A stretch of DNA of 64,000 nucleotides from Sediminicoccus sp. KRV36 (lineage in GTDB: Bacteria > Pseudomonadota > Alphaproteobacteria > Acetobacterales > Acetobacteraceae), in NCBI RefSeq assembly GCF_023243115.1, contig NZ_CP085081.1, positions 930,001-994,000 on the forward strand. Reading direction: 5' to 3'. The notes under the pieces were generated by a model, which was given only the letters and a program-made list of their open reading frames with translations, was not told the origin of the DNA and ran no database searches. Made by a program: the position numbers and the translations under genes. How positions within the stretch are numbered: position 1 is the stretch's first letter; the number at the start of each line of letters is the position of its first letter. This document shows positions 1 to 10,250 of this stretch, piece by piece.

Positions 1-314
1 ACCGGCAGCAGCCCGGCCTGGGTCAGCGGCTCCCAGCCATGTTCGCGGTCGAGGTCGGAGCGGACGGGGCCCGTCTTCTTCGGATAGGCGAACCACAAGC
101 GGCCCCCCACACCATAAAGATCGAGTGCTCGCGCTGCGACACGGCCGAGGGCGGCGCGGTCCGGCGCGAAGGCCAGGATCAGCTCCGGCTCGGAGGCCGA
201 GGTCGCTGGCAGGCCGTGCTTGAGGCCGGCGGGCGGCTCCAGCACAGCGCAGACCATGCCGGGTTTGAAGCCGAGCTTGCGGGGAATGGTGGCTTGAATG
301 GCAACGTCAATCAG
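1..314 (-). CDS. DUF3052 family protein, C-terminus cut by the window edge
   Basis: The minus strand reads an open frame from about 314 down through base 1, so only the N-terminal ~104 residues are present. Near the N-terminus it has a KLGFKPGM stretch, and further on a block LWFAYPKKTGPVRSDLDRE followed by GWEPLTQAGLLPV. I know this pattern from the DUF3052 family of small cytoplasmic proteins of unknown function. The start is a problem: an in-frame stop lies at 318-320 and no ATG, GTG or TTG precedes the conserved part. CTG at 312-314 or ATT at 309-311 are the only plausible codons before the first family motif. The frame overlaps the 3' end of the upstream receptor gene by a few bases, which suggests translational coupling. 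Family call is by motif memory; start is unresolved. Confidence 0.6.
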   Translation of the reverse strand, partial: MIDVAIQATIPRKLGFKPGMVCAVLEPPAGLKHGLPATSASEPELILAFAPDRAALGRVAARALDLYGVGGRLWFAYPKKTGPVRSDLDREHGWEPLTQAGLLP

Positions 315-1293
315 TGGTCAACCCGGCGGCGCGAGCCACCGGCCCCCAAATGGAATCCTGCGCGCGAATGGTGGCGGCGAGTTCCGATCGCGTGCCCCCG
401 ATGGGTTCCGCCGAAAGGGCCCGCAGCCGTTGCACCACGACAGTGTCACGAGCCACTGCAATGGCCGCTGCCTCCAGCTTTGCCAGGACGGAATCCGGCA
501 GCCCGCGAGGCCCCATGAGTGCCATCCAGGTCTCGGCTTCGAAGCCAGGGACCGTCTCGGCGACTGTCGGGGTCTCGGGAAGCAGCGCAGAGCGGGTCCG
601 CGAGGTGACGGCAAGCAGACGAACCCGGCCTTCCCGCATCAGTGGCAATCCGATGACAGCGGCTTCCACATAGACCTGGACGCTTCCATTAAGCAATTCC
701 GGAAGTGCACCGGCCAGGCCCCGGAAATGCACGAAATCACACCGCGCGCCGACCGAGCGGATCAACAATTCCAGCGCCAGATGCTGCGCCGTGCCAGCCC
801 CGGGTGTGCCGCAAGTCCCTGGTCTGGCTCGCAAAACCTCGGTCAGCTCGGCCAGCGTCCGCACCCCCTGGCCGGGAGGGCCCAGCACCAGCATGGGCAG
901 GCTTGCAAAGCGGCTGATGGGGGTCAGGTCTGCTTGTGGGTCATAGCCCATCTGCCGGGATAAATGCCGGCTCAACAACAAGGTGGTCGAGGTGACGAAA
1001 CCCAGCGTGTTGCCGTCGGGCAGCGCGCGCGCCACCTCCTCCGCCGCGACATTGCCGCGGGCGCCGGTGCGGTTTTCCGCCAGGACCGGGCGGAACAACC
1101 GCTGGCCCAGCGCCTCGGCGAAAATGCGGGCCACCTGGTCCACGCCGCTGCCCGGCGGCAGGCCGATCAGCAGGCGAATGGCCTCCCGGCCATCCGCGCT
1201 GGCGGTGGCCTGCGCATGCGCCGCCGGCGCTGCCATGAGCAGGCCGAGAGCCAGGTATCCTCCCCAACACGCCAGGCGACGAAGCAGAACCAC
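307..1293 (-). CDS. Bug/TctC-family periplasmic solute receptor
   Basis: 328 residues with an N-terminal signal peptide (hydrophobic run to an AHAQ cleavage-like site near residue 28). The mature part begins with the Bug-family pattern IRLLIGLPPGSGVDQVAR, where the glycine/proline loop binds a carboxylate, and continues with the GNVAAEEVARALPDG segment and the late PTVAETVPGFEAETW block typical of the tripartite tricarboxylate transporter receptor family. Such proteins bind organic acids or amides in the periplasm. No TctA or TctB membrane gene lies nearby, so it is an orphan receptor in this window. The start is GTG at 1291-1293; no strong ribosome binding site is visible. Its stop overlaps the start region of the DUF3052 gene, so the two probably share a transcript. 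Confidence 0.88.
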   Translation of the reverse strand: MVLLRRLACWGGYLALGLLMAAPAAHAQATASADGREAIRLLIGLPPGSGVDQVARIFAEALGQRLFRPVLAENRTGARGNVAAEEVARALPDGNTLGFVTSTTLLLSRHLSRQMGYDPQADLTPISRFASLPMLVLGPPGQGVRTLAELTEVLRARPGTCGTPGAGTAQHLALELLIRSVGARCDFVHFRGLAGALPELLNGSVQVYVEAAVIGLPLMREGRVRLLAVTSRTRSALLPETPTVAETVPGFEAETWMALMGPRGLPDSVLAKLEAAAIAVARDTVVVQRLRALSAEPIGGTRSELAATIRAQDSIWGPVARAAGLTTD

Positions 1294-1596
1294 GCGATTA
1301 CCCTATCCGGACGACATCTTCCCTGGAAATCCAGCCCAGGCCCTAAAATCCAGTTCAGGCCGTGGGGACATGATTTGGTCATGTGGCTGCACACTCGCGG
1401 GAGAGTTGGGGCGGGTCAATCCACTTTTTGAGCCTGGGCGCCATCCTCCTGGACTTGGGCTGAAAAGCTGCCGGAACGGCGCCGCCCGAGCCCCCGTCGG
1501 ATTGACGCAACTGCGAAGGGACGCCTAGAAGAACCGCAAGAACGAAGGTTGAGGTTGAGTTCCCATGGACGCCGAAGCTGCGAAGGCGACACTCGC
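1294..1596. other. Divergent intergenic region between receptor gene and sdhCDAB
   Basis: About 300 bases without a convincing gene. It must hold the promoters of the leftward receptor gene and the rightward sdh operon. The best sigma-70-like candidate for sdh is TTGACG (1502-1507), an 18-base spacer and TAGAAG (1526-1531), about 65 bases before sdhC; the -10 is weak, so this is a guess. Two short direct repeats of AAATCCAG lie near 1326 and 1348. I see no stable hairpin or known riboswitch. Confidence 0.35.
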
Positions 1597-2034
1597 ATGA
1601 CGGACCCGCGTGAAGCCGGAATGATTGCGCGGCGTTCCGATGGCACGATCATCCGCCGCCCGCTCTCTCCGCATCTGCAAGCCTATGACATGATGCAGAT
1701 GACCAGCGCGCTTTCCATCATGCACCGCATCAGTGGCGCGGCCTGGTCGGCCGGAACGCTGCTCCTGGTCTGGTGGCTGATGGCGGCCGCGACGGGTGAG
1801 GCGGCCTTCGCCACGGTGCAATGGTTCCTCTCCTCCTTCCTCGGCCTCCTGGTCCTGTTCGGCCTGACGGTGGCGGCCTGGTATCACACGCTCGCCGGGA
1901 TCCGGCATCTGGTGTGGGATGCGGGGCATGGCTTCGACATGCCGGCGGTGTATCGCAGCGGGCGCCTCGTGCTGATCGGCACGGCGGTGCTCACGGTGCT
2001 GACCTGGGTCCTTGTTCTCGTGTTCTGGGGCTGA
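1597..2034 (+). CDS. sdhC: Succinate dehydrogenase cytochrome b556 subunit
   Basis: 145-residue membrane subunit of complex II. Three hydrophobic segments (about 48-66, 75-97 and 123-144) fit the family. The quinone-site signature is present as Ser40 and Arg44 within SIMHRISG, and the b-heme ligand is His97 in YHTLAGIRHLVWD. Together with SdhD it anchors SdhAB and passes electrons to ubiquinone. The start at 1597 is chosen over an upstream in-frame ATG at 1549 because an AAGG-type ribosome binding site lies just before it and the extra N-terminal residues do not fit the family. It opens the sdhCDAB operon; five bases separate its stop from sdhD. Confidence 0.95.
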   Translation: MTDPREAGMIARRSDGTIIRRPLSPHLQAYDMMQMTSALSIMHRISGAAWSAGTLLLVWWLMAAATGEAAFATVQWFLSSFLGLLVLFGLTVAAWYHTLAGIRHLVWDAGHGFDMPAVYRSGRLVLIGTAVLTVLTWVLVLVFWG

Positions 2035-2039
2035 GCGCG

Positions 2040-2444
2040 ATGGCCAAGGAAAGTGTCACCCAGACCTCGCTGCGCACCTCGCTCGGCCGCGTGCGCGGCA
2101 TGGGTTCGGCGAAATCCGGCACGCATCACTGGTGGATGCAGCGCGTCACCTCCATCGCCCTGCTGCCGCTGACCCTGTGGTTCGTCGCCAGCATGATCAG
2201 CCTGGCCGGCGCCTCCTATCTGGAGACGCTGATCTGGATCGCGCAGCCGGTGAATGCGGTGCTGCTGCTGGTGCTGATCGGCCTCACCTTCCACCACATG
2301 GCCGCCGGCCTCCAGGTCGTGGTCGAGGATTACGTGCGCGACGAGTTCAAGCGCCTGGCCTTTGTGCTGCTGATCAAGGCCGCCGCGTTGCTGATGGCGC
2401 TGGCCAGCGGCTTTTCTGTGCTGCGGATCGCCTTCGCGCTTTGA
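2040..2444 (+). CDS. sdhD: Succinate dehydrogenase membrane anchor subunit
   Basis: 134 residues with three membrane segments (about 35-57, 62-90 and 106-130). The N-terminal part has WWMQRVTSIALLPL, the usual first-helix entry of alphaproteobacterial SdhD. His85 in FHHMAAGLQ corresponds to the second heme ligand, and the following EDY (96-98) supplies the quinone-site Asp/Tyr pair. The start at 2040 follows the sdhC stop closely; a longer open frame upstream overlaps sdhC out of frame and is not real. It works with SdhC as the quinone-reducing, heme-binding anchor of complex II. Confidence 0.95.
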   Translation: MAKESVTQTSLRTSLGRVRGMGSAKSGTHHWWMQRVTSIALLPLTLWFVASMISLAGASYLETLIWIAQPVNAVLLLVLIGLTFHHMAAGLQVVVEDYVRDEFKRLAFVLLIKAAALLMALASGFSVLRIAFAL

Positions 2445-2561
2445 CGAAACGGGGCTTGTGGTTCCGGCGGGACCACCAAGCTCATGAGGACAGGCCGGGG
2501 ACAGTCCGGCAAGACACATCGCCCGGCCGAGGCCGGGCACGAGCGGAGCGGACCGGGTCGC

Positions 2562-4373
2562 ATGAACGCCATCAGCAAGCCATCCTTCGGGGCCTATCGG
2601 GTCGTGGATCACACCTATGACGTGGTGGTGGTCGGCGCGGGTGGTGCCGGGTTGCGCGCCACCTTCGGCATGGGCGCCTCGGGGCTGAAAACCGCCTGCA
2701 TCACCAAGGTCTTCCCGACACGCAGCCACACCGTGGCGGCGCAGGGCGGCGTGGGTGCGGCCCTGGGCAATATGGGCGAGGATGACTGGCGCTGGCACAT
2801 GTACGACACCGTGAAGGGGTCGGACTGGCTGGGCGACCAGGACGCCATCGAATACATGTGCCGCGAGGCCATTCCCGCCGTCATCGAGCTGGAGCATTAC
2901 GGCGTGCCCTTCAGCCGCACCGAGGATGGCCGCATCTACCAGCGCCCCTTCGGCGGCCACATGAAGGAATACGGCAAGGAGCCCGCGATGCGCGCCTGCG
3001 CCGCGGCCGACCGCACCGGCCACGCCATCCTGCACACGCTGTATCAGCAGTCGCTCAAGCATGGCTGCGAGTTCTTCGTGGAATACTTCGCGCTCGACCT
3101 CATCATGGATGATGAGGGCGTGTGCCGCGGTGTGACGGCCTGGAACCTGGAAGACGGCACCATCCACCGCTTCCGCGCGCAGAAGGTGGTGCTGGCGACG
3201 GGCGGTTATGGCCGCGCCTGGTTCTCCTGCACCTCGGCCCATACCTGCACCGGCGATGGCGGCGGCATGGTGCTGCGCGCCGGCCTGCCCCTGCAGGACC
3301 AGGAATTCGTGCAGTTCCACCCGACCGGCATCTACGGTGCCGGCTGCCTCGTCACCGAAGGGGCCCGCGGCGAGGGCGGCTACCTCACCAATTCCCAGGG
3401 CGAGCGCTTCATGGAGCGCTATGCACCGACCGCGAAGGACCTCGCCTCGCGCGATGTGGTGTCCCGCGCCATGTCCGTCGAAATCCGCGAGGGGCGCGGC
3501 TGCGGCCCGATGAAGGATCACATCATGCTCCATCTGGAGCATCTGGGCGCCGATATCCTGCATGAGCGCCTGCCCGGCATTTCCGAGACGGCGCGCATCT
3601 TCGCCGGCGTGGATGTGACGAAGGAGCCGATCCCGATGCTCCCCACCGTGCATTACAACATGGGCGGCATCCCCACGAACATCCACACCGAGGTGCTGCG
3701 CCCCACGCGCGCCGATGAGGATGCGACCGTCCCCGGCCTGATGGCCGTGGGCGAGGCGGCCTGCGTCTCGGTGCATGGCGCGAACCGCCTGGGTACCAAT
3801 TCCCTGCTCGATCTCGTGGTGTTCGGCCGCGCCGCCGCCCATCGCGCCGCCGAGACGGTAAAGCCCGGCGCGTCCCAGCCGCCGCTGCCGCCGCGCGCGG
3901 GTGAGGGCAGCCTGGACCGGTTCGACCGCATCCGCCACGCCAAGGGCAGCACCGGCACGGCCGAGCTGCGCCTGGCCATGCAGCGCACCATGCAGGAACA
4001 CGCCGCCGTCTTCCGCTCCTCCGAACTGCTGCGTGAGGGTGTGGAGAAGATGAAGGGCGTGCATGCCGGCTTCAGCGACCTCAAGGTCACGGATCGCAGC
4101 CTCGTGTGGAACACCGACCTGGTGGAGGCGCTGGAGCTCGACAATCTCGTCGGCAATGCGATGACGACCATCGTGGGTGGTGAGGCCCGCAAGGAAAGCC
4201 GCGGCGCCCACGCGCAGGAGGATTATCCGGATCGCGATGACGTGAACTGGATGAAGCACACCCTGGCCTGGATGAATGAGAAGGGCGAGGTGAAGCTCGA
4301 TTATCGCGATGTGAAGATGCGGACCCTGACCAATGAGGTTCAGGTGTTTCCGCCCAAGGCGCGGGTGTACTAG
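2562..4373 (+). CDS. sdhA: Succinate dehydrogenase flavoprotein subunit
   Basis: 603 residues, the normal length. The FAD-binding dinucleotide motif GAGGAG is at 25-30, and His56 in [11 protein letters not shown] is the residue that carries covalent FAD. Later blocks include [21 protein letters not shown] and the C-terminal active-site arginine region [18 protein letters not shown]. It oxidises succinate to fumarate on the cytoplasmic face of the inner membrane and feeds SdhB. The start at 2562 is preceded by GGAG at about 2545; an in-frame ATG at 2484 would add 26 atypical residues. A proline-rich loop ([11 protein letters not shown], about residue 446) falls where related proteins also have a variable loop. 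About 117 bases separate it from sdhD. Confidence 0.97.
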   Translation: MNAISKPSFGAYRVVDHTYDVVVVGAGGAGLRATFGMGASGLKTACITKVFPTRSHTVAAQGGVGAALGNMGEDDWRWHMYDTVKGSDWLGDQDAIEYMCREAIPAVIELEHYGVPFSRTEDGRIYQRPFGGHMKEYGKEPAMRACAAADRTGHAILHTLYQQSLKHGCEFFVEYFALDLIMDDEGVCRGVTAWNLEDGTIHRFRAQKVVLATGGYGRAWFSCTSAHTCTGDGGGMVLRAGLPLQDQEFVQFHPTGIYGAGCLVTEGARGEGGYLTNSQGERFMERYAPTAKDLASRDVVSRAMSVEIREGRGCGPMKDHIMLHLEHLGADILHERLPGISETARIFAGVDVTKEPIPMLPTVHYNMGGIPTNIHTEVLRPTRADEDATVPGLMAVGEAACVSVHGANRLGTNSLLDLVVFGRAAAHRAAETVKPGASQPPLPPRAGEGSLDRFDRIRHAKGSTGTAELRLAMQRTMQEHAAVFRSSELLREGVEKMKGVHAGFSDLKVTDRSLVWNTDLVEALELDNLVGNAMTTIVGGEARKESRGAHAQEDYPDRDDVNWMKHTLAWMNEKGEVKLDYRDVKMRTLTNEVQVFPPKARVY

Positions 4374-4478
4374 GCCATGCGCCGCCCGCATCTGCCCGCG
4401 GCCTCTGTCCCAGCGTTTTTTGCGAGGCCGATTCACGGCTTCGGTTGCAAGCAACCTCAGCCGATCGGACTCTGAACG

Positions 4479-5261
4479 ATGGCCACTTTCACCCTCCCCA
4501 AGAACTCCACCATCCAGGGTGGCAAGACGCACAAGGCGCCGGATGGCGCCACCAACGTCAAGGCGTTCAAAATCTACCGCTGGGACCCGGATGACGGGGC
4601 CAACCCCCGCACCGATACCTTCGAGCTCGATCTCGACAAATGCGGCCCGATGGTCCTGGACGCGCTGATCAAGATCAAGAACGAGGTGGACAGTTCGCTC
4701 ACCTTCCGGCGTTCCTGCCGCGAGGGCATTTGCGGCTCCTGCTCGATGAATATTGACGGGCTCAATACCCTCGCCTGCCTTAAGCCGATTGACGAGGTGA
4801 AGGGCGATATCCGCATCAGCCCGCTGCCGCATCTGCCGGTGGTGAAGGATCTGGTGCCCGACCTGTCGCAGCTTTACGCGCAGTATCGAAGCATCGAGCC
4901 CTGGCTGAAGACCGAAACCCCGCCCCCGCCCGATGAGGAGCGCCGCCAATCCAAGGAGGAGCGCGCCAAGATGGACGGCATGTGGGAGTGCATCCTGTGC
5001 TTCTGCTGCTCCACCTCCTGCCCCAGCTATTGGTGGAATGGCGATCGCTACCTCGGCCCCGCCATCCTGCTGGCGGCCTATCGCTGGATCAGCGACAGCC
5101 GCGATGAAGCGACGGGCGAGCGGCTGGATAATCTGGAAGACCCGTTCCGGCTGTATCGCTGCCACACCATCATGAATTGCACGCGGACCTGCCCGAAGGG
5201 GCTCAATCCGGCCGAAGCGATCGGCAAGATCAAGACGATGATGGTGGCGCGGCAGGGGTAG
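4479..5261 (+). CDS. sdhB: Succinate dehydrogenase iron-sulfur subunit
   Basis: 260 residues. The N-terminal domain carries the 2Fe-2S cysteines C80, C85, C88 and C100. The C-terminal domain carries C171, C174, C177 and C181 plus C228, C234 and C238, the cluster ligands for 4Fe-4S and 3Fe-4S. A Trp pair (PSYWW) beside the 3Fe-4S centre contributes to the quinone site. It conducts electrons from SdhA flavin to ubiquinone at SdhCD. The 105-base gap after sdhA contains a small GGTTG/CAACC stem near 4445 but no T-run, so read-through is expected. A large inverted repeat begins seven bases after its stop and probably ends the operon transcript. Confidence 0.97.
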   Translation: MATFTLPKNSTIQGGKTHKAPDGATNVKAFKIYRWDPDDGANPRTDTFELDLDKCGPMVLDALIKIKNEVDSSLTFRRSCREGICGSCSMNIDGLNTLACLKPIDEVKGDIRISPLPHLPVVKDLVPDLSQLYAQYRSIEPWLKTETPPPPDEERRQSKEERAKMDGMWECILCFCCSTSCPSYWWNGDRYLGPAILLAAYRWISDSRDEATGERLDNLEDPFRLYRCHTIMNCTRTCPKGLNPAEAIGKIKTMMVARQG

Positions 5262-5267
5262 CTTCGC

Positions 5268-5380
5268 CCGGGGGCTCTGCCCCCGGACCCCCGGCAAGAA
5301 CCTCAGGTTCTTGCATCTCCGACAGATATGGGTGCAGGGAACGTGTTCCCTGCCGGGGGTCAGGGGGCAGAGCCCCCTGC
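5268..5380. repeat. Composite modular palindromic element (two facing copies)
   Basis: Two head arms, 5270-5295 and 5352-5377, are inverted copies of each other with 25 of 26 positions matching; both contain GGGGGCTCTGCCCCC. Each arm is followed on the inside by its own, different palindrome: CAAGAACCT/AGGTTCTTG at 5295-5313 and GCAGGGAAC/GTTCCCTGC at 5334-5353. The head matches other elements in this window at 7089, 7500, 23605, 58045 and 60459. It lies just after sdhB, where it could act as a terminator, though no T-run follows. Confidence 0.85.
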
Positions 5381-5502
5381 TGCCTCAAACACAGGCATCT
5401 CCGCCGAAATCCGGCCCAATCCGCCCCGAAAACCTGTGGACAGCCGGATGAATCCCTCGTCATGCTGCGGCACCAAGCCACAGCTTTTCGGGGTTATCGA
5501 AC

Positions 5503-7086
5503 ATGGATCGTCGGAGTTTCATGGGTGCGGCCGCCGCCGTCGCGGCCGCCCCCTCCATCGCGCAATCCCAGGGCACCCGCACCCTCAAGATGGTGCCGCA
5601 CGCCAATCTGACCGTGATGGATCCGGTCTGGACCACTGCCTATATCAGCCGCAACCACGGCTTCATGGTCTGGGACACGCTCTACGGCCTGGATGACGAA
5701 TACCGCCCGCAGCCGCAGATGGTCGAAGGCCACACCATCGCCAATGACGGCAAGCTCTGGACCTTCACGCTGCGCGATGGCCTGCGCTTCCATAATGGCG
5801 AGCCGGTGCGGGCGGCCGATTGCGTGGCCTCTCTGGCGCGCTGGGGCAAGCGCGATGCAATGGGCGCGCGGCTGGCCGCCCTGACGGAGGAGATGGTGGC
5901 GCTGGACGACAAGCGCTTCACCATCCGCCTGAGCCGCCCCTTCGGCCTGATGCTGGATGCGCTGGCCAAGCCCACCAGCAACGCGCCCTTCATCATGCCG
6001 GCCAGCATCGCGGCGACGGATGCCTTCACGCAGATCCGCCCCGACCAGGTGATCGGCAGCGGGCCCTTCAGCTTCAAGCGCGACGAACTCGTCTCCGGCA
6101 GCCGCGTGGTTTACGAGCGCTTCGCCGGCTACACGCCGCGCGCCAATGGCACGCCCTCGGGCACGGCGGGGCCGAAGGTGGTGCATTTCGATCGCGTCGA
6201 GTGGCACATCATGCCCGATTTCGCGACCGCCGCCGCGGCCCTCGTCTCGGGCGAGATGGATTGGTGGGAATCGGTGACGCCGGATCTCGCCCCCATGCTG
6301 GCCCGCAACCGCAATGTGGCGGTGGTGCAGCCTGATCCACTGGGCTCCATCGCGGTGATGCGGCCGAACCACCTGCATGCGCCGATGAACAACCCGAAAT
6401 TCCGCCAGGCCTTGCTGCGTGCCGTGAACCAGGCCGACTACATGACGGCCTTCATGGGGCCTGATCCGGCCGGGTGGAAGGCCAGCGTGGGCGCCTTCAC
6501 GCCCGGCACGCCGCTGGCCAGCACGGCGGGCCTCGAAGTCTTCGAGCGCAACATGGATGTGGCGCGCCGCATGGTCCGCGAAAGCGGCTATGCCAATGAG
6601 CGCATCGTCCTGCTGGGCACCACCGACATCGCGAGCCTCGCCGCCTGGTCGCAGGTGGCGGCGGACATGTTCCGGCGCCTGGGCGTGAACATCGACTTCC
6701 AGTCCATGGATTGGGGCACCGTGGTGCAGCGCCGCGCCCAGCAGAACCCGATTGATCAGGGCGGCTGGAGCGCCTTCTGCACCAACTGGGGCGGCCTCGA
6801 TCACCTCAACCCGGCGGGGCACCTCATGCTGCGCGGCCAGGGCCGGGCGGGCTTCATCGGCTGGCCGGAAAGTGCCCGCCTCGAATCCCTGCGCGATGCC
6901 TGGTTCGATGCGCCCGACCTGCCGGCCCAGCAGCGCATTTCGGCCGATATGCAGCGCCAAATGGTCGAGGACGTGCCCTATATCCCGCTCGGCCAGTTCT
7001 TCCAGCCGCTCGGGCATCGGCGGAACCTGACGGGCGTGATGCAGCCGGGCGGGATCCCGGTGTTCTGGAACGTGCGGAGGACGTGA
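5503..7086 (+). CDS. Peptide/nickel-type ABC transporter substrate-binding protein (family 5), orphan
   Basis: 527 residues. The N-terminus MDRRSFMGAAAAVAAA is a twin-arginine-type signal, so the protein is probably exported folded. The body is a family 5 extracellular solute-binding protein (DppA/OppA type): KMVPHANLTVMDPVW at the start of the mature part, LRDGLRFHNGEPV at about 87-99 and VIGSGPFSFKR near 180. Such proteins bind peptides, glutathione, opines or nickel for an ABC importer. No permease or ATPase gene adjoins it, so partners must be elsewhere or it has a sensing role. A diverged paralogue lies at 48215. The gene is monocistronic, with repeats on both sides. Confidence 0.88.
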   Translation: MDRRSFMGAAAAVAAAPSIAQSQGTRTLKMVPHANLTVMDPVWTTAYISRNHGFMVWDTLYGLDDEYRPQPQMVEGHTIANDGKLWTFTLRDGLRFHNGEPVRAADCVASLARWGKRDAMGARLAALTEEMVALDDKRFTIRLSRPFGLMLDALAKPTSNAPFIMPASIAATDAFTQIRPDQVIGSGPFSFKRDELVSGSRVVYERFAGYTPRANGTPSGTAGPKVVHFDRVEWHIMPDFATAAAALVSGEMDWWESVTPDLAPMLARNRNVAVVQPDPLGSIAVMRPNHLHAPMNNPKFRQALLRAVNQADYMTAFMGPDPAGWKASVGAFTPGTPLASTAGLEVFERNMDVARRMVRESGYANERIVLLGTTDIASLAAWSQVAADMFRRLGVNIDFQSMDWGTVVQRRAQQNPIDQGGWSAFCTNWGGLDHLNPAGHLMLRGQGRAGFIGWPESARLESLRDAWFDAPDLPAQQRISADMQRQMVEDVPYIPLGQFFQPLGHRRNLTGVMQPGGIPVFWNVRRT

Positions 7087-7088
7087 GC

Positions 7089-7140
7089 GCAAGGGCTTCG
7101 CCCCTGCACCCCACCAAAGGCCACAGGCCTTTGGAAACCG
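7089..7140. repeat. Modular palindromic element, copy with AAAGGCC core
   Basis: Head GGGCTTCGCCCC, then TGCACCCC, then a core palindrome AAAGGCC/GGCCTTT, then GGAAACCG. It is almost the exact inverted complement of the copy at 7500-7552. It lies between the converging ends of the family 5 receptor gene and the small minus-strand gene at 7147, a position that fits a bidirectional terminator. Confidence 0.85.
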
Positions 7141-7146
7141 TAAGTT

Positions 7147-7479
7147 TTAGAGTGCTGGGCGGATGGGGATGGACGGGAACCCGAAATCCTTGAAGTCGCC
7201 GAGCCAGGACAGCCTGCCCTGCTCGTTGTATTCGCAGGTCTCGATCTCGACGGAAATCTTGTAGAGCGTCAGCACCAGCGCCTGCATGGCATCCTCGCCG
7301 TAGGCATAGGATCGTCTTGCCTTCGAGGTGTCCACGATCTCATAGGGGCAGAACCAGCAACTGGGGTCCGGCGCTAGCCTTGGACGGCCAAGCTGGATCT
7401 GGATGCGCGGCTCGCCATCGACCTCCAGGACCGTGGAGGCGATGACGTCCAAGGCATCGTCCCGTGGAATACGAAGCAT
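7147..7479 (-). CDS. Small conserved hypothetical protein, DUF6968-like
   Basis: 110 residues, no signal peptide or membrane segment. Features are a QIQLGRPRLAPD stretch, CWFCPYEIVD, GEDAMQALVLTLYKI and a final LSWLGDFKDFGFPSIP. This order (GRP, CPYEI, A-QAL, WLG, GFP) resembles the family catalogued as DUF6968, of unknown function; the match is from memory and moderate. The start at 7479 is chosen because the open frame upstream (to 7566) runs through the flanking repeat, and its residues are encoded by repeat DNA. The gene is bracketed by two inverted copies of the modular repeat, as a cassette would be. The upstream copy may also carry its promoter. Confidence 0.6.
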   Translation of the reverse strand: MLRIPRDDALDVIASTVLEVDGEPRIQIQLGRPRLAPDPSCWFCPYEIVDTSKARRSYAYGEDAMQALVLTLYKISVEIETCEYNEQGRLSWLGDFKDFGFPSIPIRPAL

Positions 7480-7499
7480 GCCGCTTCTTCGCTGACAAA

Positions 7500-7552
7500 C
7501 GGTTTCCAAAGGCCAATGGCCTTTGGTGGGGGTGCAGGGGCAAAGCCCCTGC
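7500..7552. repeat. Modular palindromic element, inverted partner of the 7089 copy
   Basis: Read on the minus strand it is GGGGCTTTGCCCC, TGCACCCCC, ACC, then AAAGGCC/GGCCTTT and GGAAACCG, differing from the 7089 copy at only a few positions. It lies ten bases beyond the ppdK stop and upstream of the DUF6968-like gene. The two copies face each other across about 360 bases. Confidence 0.85.
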
Positions 7553-7562
7553 GGAACTCCCC

Positions 7563-10238
<2,676 letters not shown>

Positions 10239-10250
10239 GCGGAGTTCCTC

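Noticed and set aside
3880..3925. [10 protein letters not shown] peptide in SdhA as a possible repeat insertion
   Set aside because: The segment falls at a loop that is variable in SdhA proteins in general, and no matching DNA repeat was found elsewhere in the window.
4444..4460. Small stem GGTTG/CAACC between sdhA and sdhB as a terminator
   Set aside because: Short stem, no T-run, and both flanking genes belong to one complex.
1884..5297. A 1137-codon open frame on the minus strand across sdhC-sdhB
   Set aside because: It is antisense to four clearly conserved sdh genes, is His/Ala/Gly-rich in the way high-GC antisense frames are, and has no recognisable domain.
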